Shown in pieces: positions 36,100 to 48,300 of a stretch of DNA of 64,000 bases. Made by a program: the position numbers and the translations under genes. Source of the stretch: Dipteris shenzhenensis. Taxonomy: Eukaryota > Polypodiophyta > Polypodiopsida > Gleicheniales. Every line of letters starts with the position of its first letter. Position 1 is the stretch's first letter. The DNA is taken from NCBI GenBank assembly GCA_047967505.1, contig CM106540.1; one strand, written 5' to 3'. The notes below the pieces were generated by a model that saw nothing but the letters and a program-made list of their open reading frames with translations, ran no database searches and had not been told where the DNA came from.

Positions 36100-37200
36100 T
36101 GTGATGCCTTTGATATTTCTGCTTGTCTGGTTGTCTACCATGATAACTCTTGAAATTTGGAAAAGAGATTAGATTTCTCCTCGAGAAAATAGACCCAACA
36201 ATATCTATTATAATCGTCGATGAAAGTCAAGTAGTACATTGACCCATTAATGCTACTAGTTTGTGCACGCCTGCTGCAGGCATCTATATGTATCAAATCA
36301 AGAGTACCTCTTGCTTGAGAGGTGCTTCTTCTAAAGTTTCCTCTTGATTGTTTACAAAGCAACACGCTTCACTTTTTCCTAGAATTTAAAATTTATGAAT
36401 TGTCATATTCATGCTAGCATTTTGAATAAGCATCCTTCTTTGAATGCTTCTCCAACTTCTTTTCATTTTATCACTGATTGTACATTTTATCTTCATGAAA
36501 GTTGAGTCTATAGTTATTTCCCATCATTTGTCCAGCTAACAAAAGATTCTTACTGAGTTTAGGAACATAAAGTCCATCTTGCACCGATCCTCTTGTCCAT
36601 TAAAATTATTCATAGGGATTATTACTTTCCATTGGAATGGATTTGGTATGTTATCTGTAGTGAAGATGACATGCTTGGTGAGTTGGATCCTCATAATGGT
36701 TTGATTTTTGTAAACCATTCTTGATGTCCTATTATATAAGATGATGCACCACTATCAATGTACCATGGATTCTAATTTGCATGGGCAACATGATAATTAT
36801 ATTTTGCCTTAAATTTGCTATCAATCTTCTGCATACGTTCAACCATAAGATGCATTGTGTCAAGCTCATTGGCATAATGATTATGACTTTGATGCCCACC
36901 TCAATGATTTCCCATTTTATGGAAATCTCCTCTATCATTGTTGGATTGCTTCTTATTGCAACCTCTTTCATAATGTCCAATTTTATGATGGCAGTTATAG
37001 TATATATTTGACATATTGGTGGATGCATTTCCTCTTCCTTGAAATTTACCTCTATTGGAATGATTTCCTCTTGGTTATTATTGTTGCTCTTCTGATTTTG
37101 ATATTGATGTGCACTTCTTTGAGATGATCAATCTCTATCTCTATCTCTATCTTTGTTTGATGTTGCAAGTGCTTGCTCATTCTCTTGGGCCTTTCGTGCT
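36100..37200 (-). pseudogene. Ty1/copia gag-protease-integrase fragment
   Basis: In minus-strand order: zinc knuckle near 37000 (YYNCHHKIGHYERGC, first Cys of the CCHC reading Tyr), the protease motif WYIDSGAS near 36770, and integrase start at 36135-36365 with LDLIHIDACS and YYLTFIDDYNRYCWVYFLEEKS. Frameshifts separate the parts. No LTR was assigned to it. Confidence 0.75.
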
Positions 37201-37303
37201 TGAATGGGTTACTTCTAGAGTTCCTCACCAAGTAACACTAATATTTAGATAAGCTAGAATATTTTCTCAAAGAATCTCAGAGGGCTAGAGAAGACTAGAA
37301 TAG

Positions 37304-37308
<5 letters not shown>

Positions 37309-37380
<72 letters not shown>
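37309..37380. repeat. (CT)36 microsatellite
   Basis: A perfect 72-bp CT run. Reading frames through it are Ser-Leu or Glu-Arg repeats and not genes. Confidence 0.97.
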
Positions 37381-37381
<1 letters not shown>

Positions 37382-37402
37382 AGAGAAGTATAGGAATTGT
37401 CA

Positions 37403-37595
37403 GTGAAAATGAACAAAAAATTCTCATACGAATGGATGGAAATATTTCACAATGGAATGAAAGAATCGCCATTCCATCTCAATCTCATAGGAACTATTAG
37501 TGAAAATGAACAAAAAATTCTCATAGGAATGGATGGAAATATTTCACAATGGAATGAAAGTATCACCACTCCATCTCAATCTCTCTTACACTCTG
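37403..37595 (+). repeat. Tandem duplication, 97-bp period
   Basis: Two adjacent copies begin GTGAAAATGAACAAAAAATT at 37403 and 37500 and differ by only a few bases. It immediately follows the CT microsatellite. Confidence 0.9.
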
Positions 37596-38402
37596 ACAAG
37601 GATCACAATGCCTCAATAGAAGGCAAGGAAGCTCTGATATCATGAAAAATATGAAGGGAGAGAGGAGAAGAGTGGAGATGAAGAGAGAAAGAACTAATAG
37701 AGAGCGCATTAACTTTACACTATATAATTTGAGAACAATGAATTATGCATAAGGGTTAGGGTTTGTAACCCTTATGCCTTTTTAGCACTCTTTGTGTTGA
37801 GGTTAACATGTATGCTTTATAGCATGCGAGTAACATAAAGACTTTATGAGCTTTAAAAAGAAAGCAATGCTTTTGGTTCATGAAAAACAAGGAAAATGAG
37901 GGGGTCCGGGGATTGGCTTGCCTTGCATAATACATTGAAGGTGAAACAAGAGGAAGCTTCCACCTCACAAATCCTGAGATGAAAAAAACGGAGGTGACTA
38001 CACCTCTATCTCAATTTGTCCCTATCTACAATTCCAAACATTACTCTCTACCAAAGATTAGTTTTTTAAGCCATGGTTCTTTGAATGAAATTGGATTATA
38101 ACTCTCCTAGTGGATAGAAAGTGCACTATGGTTGATAGTTGGAGGACTTGGAGCCACTAAGGATGGAGGCTCGTCAAACTATGTGAGTGCTTAAAAACCA
38201 AGAGAAGTGATGTGTTAGGACCTTGAGATAGCTCCAGTGGAAGCACAATGGATTGAGCACTACCATGTGAAGAGAGTAGAATGAGAGACACAATAAGAAA
38301 AAATAGATAGTAAATAAGAGGTTTCCTCATAGATTTGCAAAGAGAAAGAAAGAAAGAAAGAAAGAAAAATTAAAGTCTTCGAAAGACTGATGGGTCTATG
38401 AG

Positions 38403-40264
38403 ACTATCAGAAACCAGATACAAAACCAGATACTAACACCCATAATAAATGCTAAATGCTACATAGTCATAATAAATGCTAAATGCTACTACAAACTTAT
38501 GAAGACTGCATAAAATAACAAAGTCAAATGAACTGAGATGAACAAGAGAAAGTAATATACTTCAGTTGGTCTGAAAGAGACTACATCTCTGTTGATCCCA
38601 CAACTCTTTACATTTGGCCATGAAGTAAAGAAGCTCAAAATGGTCGATGTGGATGAAACAACCATCATGGTGCATATTATTATTGCTACACATCCAAATG
38701 CATACTAAACCCCCCTTGATCCTAGCCAAGACACCCTAACCTAAAGTTTTCCTCCAACACCCCCTTCAAACTGAGAGTGGGTAGCTTCTAAATGAACTCT
38801 ATAACCTGTCAACAAATTTTGCAAATCCAAAACAAAGGATTCACCTTGCAAGTCGATAGAAACTCAAACACCTACCAAACAACTCTCCACAAAACCAAGT
38901 GTGAGTCTCTAAAGGTAAGCCATCCTGAGAAAGTTACAGGCACCAACATTATCATTTGATTGGATAGACAAGACCGACTTGACTTAGAAAGACAATGGCC
39001 TCAACCCTACAGGGTGTTTTTAGCCTTATTACAGTGCTTTATTCATCTTCCAAGAACTTTGTACATCCCTAGAAAGCATACGCTTAATAGGTGGTGTCCT
39101 CCACCTCACACATCCGTGCGAAATGTTCTTGAATCTTTGCTGCATGTGCTGATTCCTTTGCTCTGGTGACCTCTGTGTTCTTCTTTTCTGTGTCTTCGCG
39201 TTTCCTATAAAAGAAATTTTCTTGGTGCCTAGGTTTTCCACAGTAACCATAAGAACAATTATTCTTCTTCAGCATCTTGCTTTTACCTTCAGGCAGCCTT
39301 CATCGAGCTTCTGTCATCGTTCATTGTCCAGAAGGATTGCGATCATCTCAGGAGAGAAACATCTGCATTGACTCCTAAGACTTTCACAATCCCAGCATAG
39401 GTCGATGGGAGGCTGGTGAGAAGGATCGCCTTGATATCTTCATCTTTGACTTTCATCTTTAGGTCTAGGAGTTGATTTAGTATAGCTCTAATTTTATTGA
39501 GATGCTCTTCCAAGGTCTTTAAACCAGAGAAAGCTTGTTTCAAAATCACCTTCAAGCTCTTCAATCAAGATCCGAACAACCTATCAATTGCCAACCAATT
39601 TTTCGCTACACTTGTCGTTAGATCGAGATAATGGTTGTTTTTAGCTTCGAGTGCTCTACCAATGATCCCAAGGGCCTTCTTGTTTTATAGCTTTCCCATT
39701 GTGTTGTCTTCTGCTTGTCGGATTCTCAGGCTCTTCTTTTGCTCCAGACACGATCGGCCATAATCCTTTCTCCAACAAGTATAGTTGGATCCCAAGTTGC
39801 CATCATGCAGGGAAATTAGAGCTGGTGTAAAGGCCACTCACTTCACGGATTCTACCTTCGACTCCATCTCTCCTGTTCTAATACCAACTGAAGAAACTAC
39901 AGATACAATATACTAGAATAGCAAACTTATGAACACTACATAAAATAACAAGATCAAAAGCGATATATTCCAGTTGGTCTCTAAGACACTACATCTCAAA
40001 GAGATCTCGGATGATCCCACAACTCTCAACATCTAGCCATGAAGTAAAGAAGATCAACAAGGTCGGTGTGGATGAAAGGACCATTAGGGGCACATATCAT
40101 GCGTGATTAAAGGAAGTCACTCCTCGAATTGCGCCTGGATATATTCTTCATCGAGATCCTTCCATGCAAAGCATGCATACTGGACACATCCAAATGCATA
40201 CTAAACCCCCCTGATCCTAACCAAGACACCCTAATCTAGAACCCACTAAAGTTTGCCTCCAACA
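38403..40264 (-). mobile_element. Short copia element: two LTRs around a gag fragment only
   Basis: On the minus strand the 5' LTR is 39888-40264, starting TGTTGGAGGCAAAC and ending before TTGGTATTAGAAC, a primer-binding-site match to initiator Met tRNA. The 3' LTR is about 38403-38759, preceded by the polypurine tract TTGAAGGGGG. Between them only gag survives, giving a total near 1.9 kb. The LTRs are well diverged. It is a pol-deleted derivative that could have moved only with help. Confidence 0.75.
39030..39810 (-). pseudogene. Ty1/copia gag remnant with zinc knuckle
   Basis: Begins near 39804 (MATWDPTILVGE), then the gag core HLNKIRAILNQLLDLKMKVKDEDIKAILLTSLPSTYAG near 39390-39510, and a decayed knuckle near 39210-39250 (CSYGYCGKPRHQENFFYRK, last Cys lost and a frameshift inside). 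Stops separate the pieces. It is the only coding content of the short copia element. Confidence 0.8.
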
Positions 40265-41441
40265 ACTACTACCACATATGATCAGAATACAAAGTGAAAT
40301 CCGGTCCAGTATTAGAGCTACAACCCCCCCTCCCCCCTCCCCCCTCCCTCCTCAAGGACGGTGGGGGAGTGGTAGCATGAAGCCAGAGATAGAGTGTTGT
40401 CGATTGTCCGTTGGTGCAGTCATGTGTGGTCTCTACTAGTCTCTAGTAGCGACGCTGAGCACCTCATTTATTCCATGCAACCTAGAAGTGTGCACCTGGG
40501 TGGGGTTGTAAGCCTTCAATTGGTTCACATGGATTATGATGGATGGGGACTCAGTGGCCTTTTAGCGCATCTGGGTGCGGCAATGAGTCTAACAGATTTC
40601 GTGAGACTCGTTTGGCCATCTGGTGCTGGAGGCATTCAGGCCAATCACGTCTTTCCACGATTGGATGGATGTGCTGTACGTGAAGAAGATGAACACGAGT
40701 GTCTATATCAAATCACGTCTCTCCGCGGGTGCTCAAAAGTCGGTGTGTGTATGGCCTGATTGCTAGGTGGCATTTGCACTGCTCTGCACGCGCGGTATCC
40801 ACGTGGACGTGAAGGCTTTGAAGTTCTGGTATGAAAGTGCTTTCAGATTCAAGGGGAAGAACTGTCAAATTGAACCACAAGTCAAAATGCCGTACACACC
40901 ACGTACAACTTACGTGCACACCTCTGCTAGTTTCTCAACTGCCTCATCATTTCGCCACTCGCATCTACACACACACAGAATTGGATGGTGCCATCGTCCG
41001 CTCGTTTCGAGTGGCAAAACAATTTAGATCTCCTACAGATGTGCAGCACAACCACTACTTGATCAAGGCTTCGTGTTCCTCATCCGGTCTCGATACCGCC
41101 AAGACCCATAGCTGGTATTCGTCTTTCTTTAAGAGTGGCAGCGTGAAACTACATTATATCGGAATTTTCAACGGCTTACATGCGGATCAAACTGCGCCAA
41201 AAGCAATGTCAAAGAGTCAAAGCGTTTCCTGCAGGTTAAATGAAGCCAGGGAAGCTTCAAATCACCTCTGATCGCTTTGGTGGATTACTCGTCATGCTGA
41301 TTTCTTAAAGTATGTTCGAAATTCCGAACTTAACTTTGAAGTGCTTATTATAAGCACAATCAATGGAAGCCCAATGTTCAGGATATAATAATATCTGATG
41401 GGGGCCTCCTGTTTCAAATGTTCTGATTCGTAACTGAAAAG
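40265..41441 (+). other. Upstream region of the transporter gene
   Basis: GC-richer than the flanking repeats. Several open frames (40394-40759, 40831-41271) match nothing I recognise, and the first opens with a non-ATG codon. A perfect G-box CCACGTGG lies at 40799-40806 and further ACGT words lie near 40895-40915. It may contain the promoter and 5' untranslated exons of the transporter, but no TATA box is obvious. Confidence 0.4.
40799..40806. promoter_or_regulatory. G-box CCACGTGG
   Basis: A perfect palindromic G-box, a known binding site for plant bZIP and bHLH factors. It is about 640 bp upstream of the transporter ATG. Regulation by it is inference. Confidence 0.35.
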
Positions 41442-43090
41442 ATGCAGAGGAAGGCAATCGTGACGAACATTGAATTATCCGGTGAAAAATCTACGATGGG
41501 CCAGAGTTCAAACTCTCTTCAAACGAAGAACAATGATAGAAAAGCAGATGGTCCCAACCATATGCCAAAACTTTCTATGCTTCCTCTCGTCGCTCTTATT
41601 TTCTATGAGGTTTCAGGAGGACCTTTTGGTGTGGAAGATTCTGTAAAAGCAGGAGGGCCTCTTTTAGCGCTTATCGGTTTCACAGTTTTTCCTTTCTTGT
41701 GGAGCATCCCAGAGGCTCTAGTGACGGCAGAACTGGCAACAGCATTTCCAGAGAATGGAGGGTACGTTTTGTGGATATCTGCTGCTTTTGGTCCCTTCTG
41801 GGGTTTTCAGGAAGGTTTCTGGAAGTGGTTCAGTGGAGTCATGGACAATGCTTTATACCCTTTACTTTTCCTAGATTATCTGAAGCATTCTGTTCCACTG
41901 TTTGGTACAGGGGCAGCAAGGATGTCAGCCCTTTTTGTGATGACGTTTTGCCTTACCTATTTGAACTACAGGGGTCTAAATATTGTTGGTTATACAGCAC
42001 TTGGGCTTGCTTTTTTCTCCCTTCTCCCATTTTTGGTTCTAGGCCTCTTTGCAATCCCACGAATAAGGCCTAAGCAGTGGTTGGCCATTGATCTCAAGCG
42101 TACAGATTGGAGGGTTTTCTCAAATAGCCTCTTTTGGAATTTGAACTTCTGGGATAAAGCTAGCACTTTGGCAGGAGAAGTGGATAAGCCAAGAGAGACG
42201 TTTCCAAAAGCTCTCCTTGCAGCAGTTATTTTGGTTACCCTCTCCTATTTGATTCCTCTTCTTGCAGGCACAGGTGCCTTTGCTCTTGAACAGAGTAATT
42301 GGGAAGACGGTTACTTCGCTGAAGTTGCCATGGTGATAGGTGGGGTTTGGTTGAAATGGTGGATACAGGCTGCCGCTGCACTCTCCAATATGGGTCTTTT
42401 TGAGGCTGAAATGACCAGTGATTCTTTTCAGCTGCTTGGAATGAGTGAGAGGGGCATGCTCCCAAAGGTTTTTGCGTACAGGTGAGATCCACAACAGTAC
42501 CCGTTAAAGAAATCAATCTCAGTATTTGACATACATTATTTATTTAGTTCTGGCTTCTTAATTGCAGGTCAAGGTACGGGACTCCTATTTTCAGCATTTT
42601 ATGTTCTGCCACGGGGGTGATTGCACTTTCATGGATGAAGTTTCAAGAGGTTGTAGAGTTCGTAAATTTTCTCTACTGCTTTGGCATGCTCCTTGAGTTT
42701 GCAGCCTTCATTCGGCTCAGAATAAAGCAGCCAGAGCTTCATAGGCCATTTAAGATTCCCCTAAACACAGTCTCTGCCACTATCATGTGTATCCCACCCT
42801 CCGCCTTGCTTATCCTTGTCATGTTCCTCGCATCCTTAAGAACAGTACTTGTTAGTATATGCGCCCTCATGATGGGCTTCTTCTTGTATCCAGGGTTGGA
42901 GTATATAAAAAAAAAGGGGTGGCTGACCTTTTATGGAAACAGTGAGCATACATGTTCTATACCAGAGCAGGAGCTTACTGCATCCATTATTGATGAACAA
43001 GAAGATCATGATAATGCAAAGGTTGGATTGTTACTGGGACATGGAGATGAGGTTCTTCAGCTGGAGCTACAATCAACAACATTCAAATGA
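41442..43090 (+). CDS. Polyamine uptake / L-type amino acid transporter (PUT/LAT family), two exons
   Basis: Membrane transporter of the amino acid-polyamine-organocation superfamily; plant PUT/LAT relatives carry polyamines and the herbicide paraquat across plasma or internal membranes. Exon 1 is 41442-42481, the intron 42482-42567 (GTGAG...GCAG, 86 bp) and exon 2 42568-43090; together 520 aa, normal for the family. An in-frame TGA at 41424-41426 precedes the ATG. Family motifs start near residue 46: [20 protein letters not shown], then [44 protein letters not shown] and [16 protein letters not shown]. About 12 hydrophobic segments are visible. The N-terminal ~45 residues and the tail after GLEYIKKKG are variable and hydrophilic, as expected for cytosolic ends. 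No lesions were seen. The exact substrate cannot be read from the sequence. Confidence 0.94.
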
Positions 43091-44345
43091 AAAGACATAG
43101 AAGATTCAGAGATGTGGGACACGAAGTTCATTCCTCAAGAACTTTGTGTATTGTGGTATAATCGGGTGCATGCTCTAGGTTCATGCTTTATTTACAGATA
43201 ATGAGGAAATCTATGTGTATGGAGGGTCTTAAATTTCTCATTTGAGAGACGAGACGGTAATTTTACAGCCTTCCTATGACAGTACTATTTTAAAGAATTG
43301 TGGCTTTGCTTTTCGCATATGAGGGTGTGCAAGGCAGTGTGCAGAAAATGCATCCTCATTTGTTTGGTGGCAATACATGGGAAACAAAGCAACCTAAGTG
43401 GCCACTTGCCTTTTCCTTTTCTCTTGACCTATGTGTTTGTTGAAGAGGGTGACTGCAAGCATTGGAAATGGCTGAAAAGGTAGACTAGGCTTTTCTATTT
43501 GAGAAGTGCCTTTTATGACGTTTGACAATAATAGTCCTGTCCTCTTATTTTACTGAAGACCTTATAGCCTAAGGAGGATTATGCAGTGTGTACCTAAAAA
43601 CCGGTGAACCATATTCAATGCAAATTTATGTGCGAGTTTCATTCTTGCAATTCTCAAACCTTGCAAGAAATTTTATGTCCTACTTATATTTTAGCCCCGA
43701 AGTTGAAAATGTATTGGAAAATGTTACGAGTTCGAAAGTTCTCGATTCCTTACCCACAAACCTAAAAGTTATGTGGGAATGCTAGTATGTAGTGATTTTG
43801 TCACCTTGTTGCCATTAAATTTGTACCCACCAACCAAATTGACCTCATCTTCAGTTCGGGAGTGCTGGCCCTCTCGTGCGTGTCTCTACGCTCATGAGAA
43901 GCCTATGAAAATTCGGTAGAAAATTTGGAATTCTTGCCATGACCAATTCTTCGAAGATTCAAACCTAAATAAGGATCTAAAACAGGCTTTCAATAGCCAG
44001 AATAATGATGCTTTGGTTGAAGGAGTGAACAATTGTGAGAATTCGCTTCCAGTATGTCCTTCCATACATTGAAAAATGGGAAATTCCCATTAATTAGTTG
44101 TGGAGAAGAGAAGAGGGGTGAAAAGGAAGAGGGGGAGGGCATGATTAAACCAAGGGATAAAGGGATAAAGGGGGGAGGGAGGAGTTTCAATTAAGAGGGA
44201 CTACTTAAGAAGGGGGCATTAAATAAGAAGGCATGTGTTAAAGGGGGAGGGGGAATAGGGACCATTTGAGGGGGGCTTTAAAGAAGAAGGCATTTATTAA
44301 AAGGGGAGGGGAAGAGGGACCGTTTATAATATTTTAGTTAGCACT
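43091..44345 (+). other. 3' flank of the transporter gene
   Basis: Contains the transporter 3' untranslated region and intergenic DNA. Small open frames (43298-43483, 43588-43785) have no recognisable content. From about 44095 to 44340 the plus strand is GGGGGA-rich. Confidence 0.45.
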
Positions 44346-44431
44346 AGGTATGCTCTTTCACTCTATAGCTTAGTGGTAGGGCTCGCATGTAGGAAAGACA
44401 ACATTGTCGATTCGAATCCTACCCTCTTGAA
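44346..44431 (+). other. tRNA-like sequence with A and B boxes (possible SINE head)
   Basis: An A-box match (TAGCTTAGTGG, 44366-44376) and a B-box match (GATTCGAATCC, 44409-44419) lie at tRNA-like spacing, as in RNA polymerase III internal promoters. The stems do not form a clean cloverleaf, so it is not an active tRNA gene. The copia element at 44432 inserted directly 3' of it, and the original continuation resumes at 50012. A tRNA-derived SINE or a decayed tRNA gene are both possible. Confidence 0.5.
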
Positions 44432-44785
44432 TGTTGAGATATCGAGCTCCACTCGCGATATGCCAGGGTGACTGTTGTGCATTTATGTCACCGACTTGTT
44501 AGTTGGAGATGCGATTGGTACACCGCCCACGAATAATAGCTGGATGACAGCTATCCTTATCTACTCTAGTTTGTGGCTCAGTTAGTATGCCACCTTAGTT
44601 AGTTGAGTTTGGTTTGAGACCCACATATAGGGTTCTTCTATTTTCTTTGTACTAGAGTTTTTTTGGCTTTCACAACTAAGAAGAGGAAAACTGTTTTCAG
44701 CCTCCACCTTTGTGTGTATTTCCCCAATTGTTCATGTGAGAAAGCCGCATGTGAGACTCCTTCCCTCTCTCCCACTATCTTCACA
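44432..44785 (+). repeat. Copia element 1, 5' LTR
   Basis: 354 bp, TG...CA ends; contains a TATA-like CACATATAGGG near 44620. Followed at once by the primer-binding site TGGTATCAGAGCC. Confidence 0.95.
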
Positions 44786-45329
44786 TGGTATCAGAGCCTT
44801 GTTCGTGGTAAGGAGCTCAAGAAAGCAAGCCAAGTTCGTGGTGTCCTGGTAAGAGGACCAGTGTTGCTTTCCTATTTCGAGTTTGGGAGCAAATCTCTGC
44901 AGGTAGCACAGCCAGAAGTGCAAGAGTGCACTGTCTTAGATTGAGATGTCCCTCGCGGTGTGGCGAGAGCGCAGTATATGCTGCGGGATAGGGCAAAGCC
45001 CTTAGTGACGTTATTTTTCTGATTCGAGGTCATTTCGGGGCCCGTTTTGGAGACGGAAGTTCTCCGCAGGCACTCAGAAAAAGGCCCTGTTTTTGTTGTG
45101 CGACCACTGTTCTGCGGGTCGGTGAAAAGTTGCCGCAGAAATTGCATCGTATGCCTTTGTGCAGAGATATTGGGAGTTGCAGATTCATGCTTGTTGCCTG
45201 TTGATGCGAAATCGTCACTAGGAAGTGACTGTGTGGTGAAATACCACTTTCGTCAGTTTTGCAGTTCTGCCCGTGTGAGGCAAAAGCTGTGTTTTTTTGC
45301 AGTGACAGAATATTTTGCAGTGTTCTGTA

Positions 45330-48300
45330 ATGGCATCTGATTCTCTTTCGCAGATTGTCACTGAAAAGCTTGACAAGAACAACTTCCAGGCATGGAAGTT
45401 TAGAATGACGAATTTCTTGATGGGAAAAGGCTATTGGGAGTTCATTACAGGAAATGAAGAAGAACCTGTTCTTCCTAATAATGTTCCCAGTCAATAGGAA
45501 ATGCAGGCATTCAAAGGATGGCATGAGAGAGCCAGGAAAGTTATGTACTGGCTGTCTATCAGTATTTCAGACTCCATGATTGTGCATATTCAGGATGCAA
45601 GTACACCAAAGGAGGCATGGGATACTTTGGCAAAAATGTACAACACAAATACGCAAGCCAGGAAAATGCAGCTCAAGCAGGAGCTGCACAATGTGCAGAG
45701 AGAAAACATGAGCATCAATGACTACCACATGAAGGTGAAGAAAATTACGGATGCACTTGCTTCCATTGGGTCGCCAGTGGATGATGACGATTTGGTTTCT
45801 GTGACCTTGAATGGTCTAGGAAAGGATTATGCACAATTCCAGACATCCATTGCCATCCGTGAAAAATTTCCAGATTTTGAGGAGTTGATTGCTCTTCTAA
45901 TTTCTAAAGAGCAGAGAAATGGGGGTGCATCTTCTTCAGCAGGAACTTCAAAAGAAACTGTCTTCTACTCAAATGCTGGCAGAGGTAGAGGCAGAGGTAG
46001 AGGAGGCCGATCTGCAGGCTGTGGTAGAAATCAGAATATGCAGCAAACGCAAGAAAACCAGTCCTATGCAGGAGGACGTGGTAACTCTAGAGGCAGGGGG
46101 AGCCAAAGAGGCCGTGGTGGATGGCAAAGAGGCCAAAATGCAAACAGCAATGTTGAATGCTACTATTGTGGCAAAATGGGTCATATGGCTAAGGACTGCT
46201 ATAAAAAGCAAAATGACATTATGACTGGAAAATTGCAGCAAGGCAATTATGCATCTTCTAGTAGGCAGGGTGATGACAGAAATGAGCATCTATCTATGGT
46301 GCAGCATATGACCAATTCTGTGACAAGTGTAGAAGAACGAAATGATGTGTGGTATGTTGACTCAGGTGCGTCAAACCACATGACAGGTCATGCAGAATGG
46401 ATGCAAGATGCAAAGAAAATGGAAAAACCAAGATTTGTGGAGATTGGTGACGATACTGCACATCCTATTGTGCAGATTGGCAAAATTCCTTTGTCTATGC
46501 AGGATGGGAAAAAGAAATACTTGTCTGATGTATTTCATGTCCCAAACATCACCAAGAACCTGGTTTCTGTTGGTCAGATGGTTGAGCAGGGCTTGCAGGT
46601 CAGATTTAATCCTCATGGATGCTTTGTTGAGGATATGAAAAATAATGGTCGCTTGATAGCAAAAGGAAAGAAGAAGGGCAAGATGTTTACGTTGGATGCG
46701 GACATGCCTGAATTGAGTGCAGCAATGTTTACACATGGGACCAGTGTAGTTGCAGATATTGATATCTGGCACAAACGCATTGGTCATGTTAATATACAGC
46801 GACTTAAATCAATGCAAGCCCAAAATATTGTTGCAGGATTGCCTAAGTTCAAGGTTGCAGAAATGCACAAGGTTTGTGAAGCCTGTCAATTTGGGAAACA
46901 GGCAAGGAAACCTTTTCCTAGGCATGTTCAAGAGAGTAAAAAGCCATTGGAATTAATCCACTCTGATGTGTGGACTACTAAAGCTGCATCTATTGGTGGC
47001 TGTCACTATTTTGTCACATTTATTGATGACTTCAGCAGAAAACTTTGGGTGTGTTTTTTGAAAAAGAAAAGTGAAGTGTTTGGGCACTTCAAAGCTTTCA
47101 AAGCTATGGTTGAAAAAGAAACAGGCCTGCAAATAAAATGCCTAAGGTCAGATGGAGGGGGAGAGTACCTCTCAAATGAGTTTGCAAGGTTCTTACAGAA
47201 GCATGGTATAAAGCAGCAATATTCATGCAGTCATACCCCACAGCAAAATGGAATTGCAGAAAGGAAAAACAGGCATATTGGAGAGGTATCATGAGCTATG
47301 CTAAATGAAAAAGATCTACCAGACTATTATTGGGCTGAAGCAGTTGCTACAGCAGTTTATATAATGAACAGGACTCCCACTGCAGCAATACATGGCATGA
47401 CGCCAGAGGAGATGTATACTGGTAGGAAACCAGATATTTCTCATTTGAAAATTTTTTGTTGCATTGCCTATGTCCATGTGCTAGATGAGTTGAGGTCCAA
47501 GTTGGATCCAAAAGCTGAGAAGTGCATCTTTATTGGTTATTCTCTGTAGCAGAAAGGGTATAGATGCTATAACTCTTCTACACGTAAGTTCACAGTGAGC
47601 AGAGATGTTGTTTTTTATGAGATGAGCAGCTGGTATAAACCAGTGAATGTGATGATTGATGTAGATGCACAAAATGGTAATGCTGCACAGATTTCACAGC
47701 AGCAATCACAAAATATTAGTGGACCTGGAGTGTCCTCTAGCAGTGGTTCACATACTTCGCCATGGACAGGCAGATTGAGATCAGGAGAATCTCCTCAAAG
47801 CAATGCAGAGAGTGGTATGCAGGTATCACGAAAAGGAAAAGAGAAGGTAGATCAGCCCATGTTTGATGTGAATGCAGGTCACTCTTCTGTGGATGGTGAA
47901 TCCAGTGGCTCAGAATAGAGCATTGATGATGAGTTGGGTATTCCTTCTGTTGTTACACCTGGAGTAAGGAAAACCAGGGATGTTTTGAGAGCACCTGGAA
48001 GTGAGCCTATTTTGCGCAGGTCTACCAGGGTTAGGTATCCTGTGGATAGGCTGAAATATGATGGATTTACAGCCATTCACTATGCCTATATGGTCAAAGT
48101 GATACAGGAACCAGAACCCACTTCTTTTGAGCAAGCCATGGGAAATGAAAAATGGGAGAAAGCCATGGATGAAGAAATGGATGCCTTGGATGCTAATGCT
48201 ACATGGGAATTGGTGCCTTTGCCTAAAGACAAGAATGCAATTGGCTGTAAGTGGGTTTATAAGATCAAGCACAATGCAGATGGTTCTGTGAATAGATACA

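Noticed and set aside
37254-37472. Open frame through the CT microsatellite
   Set aside because: Translation is alternating Glu-Arg from the repeat.
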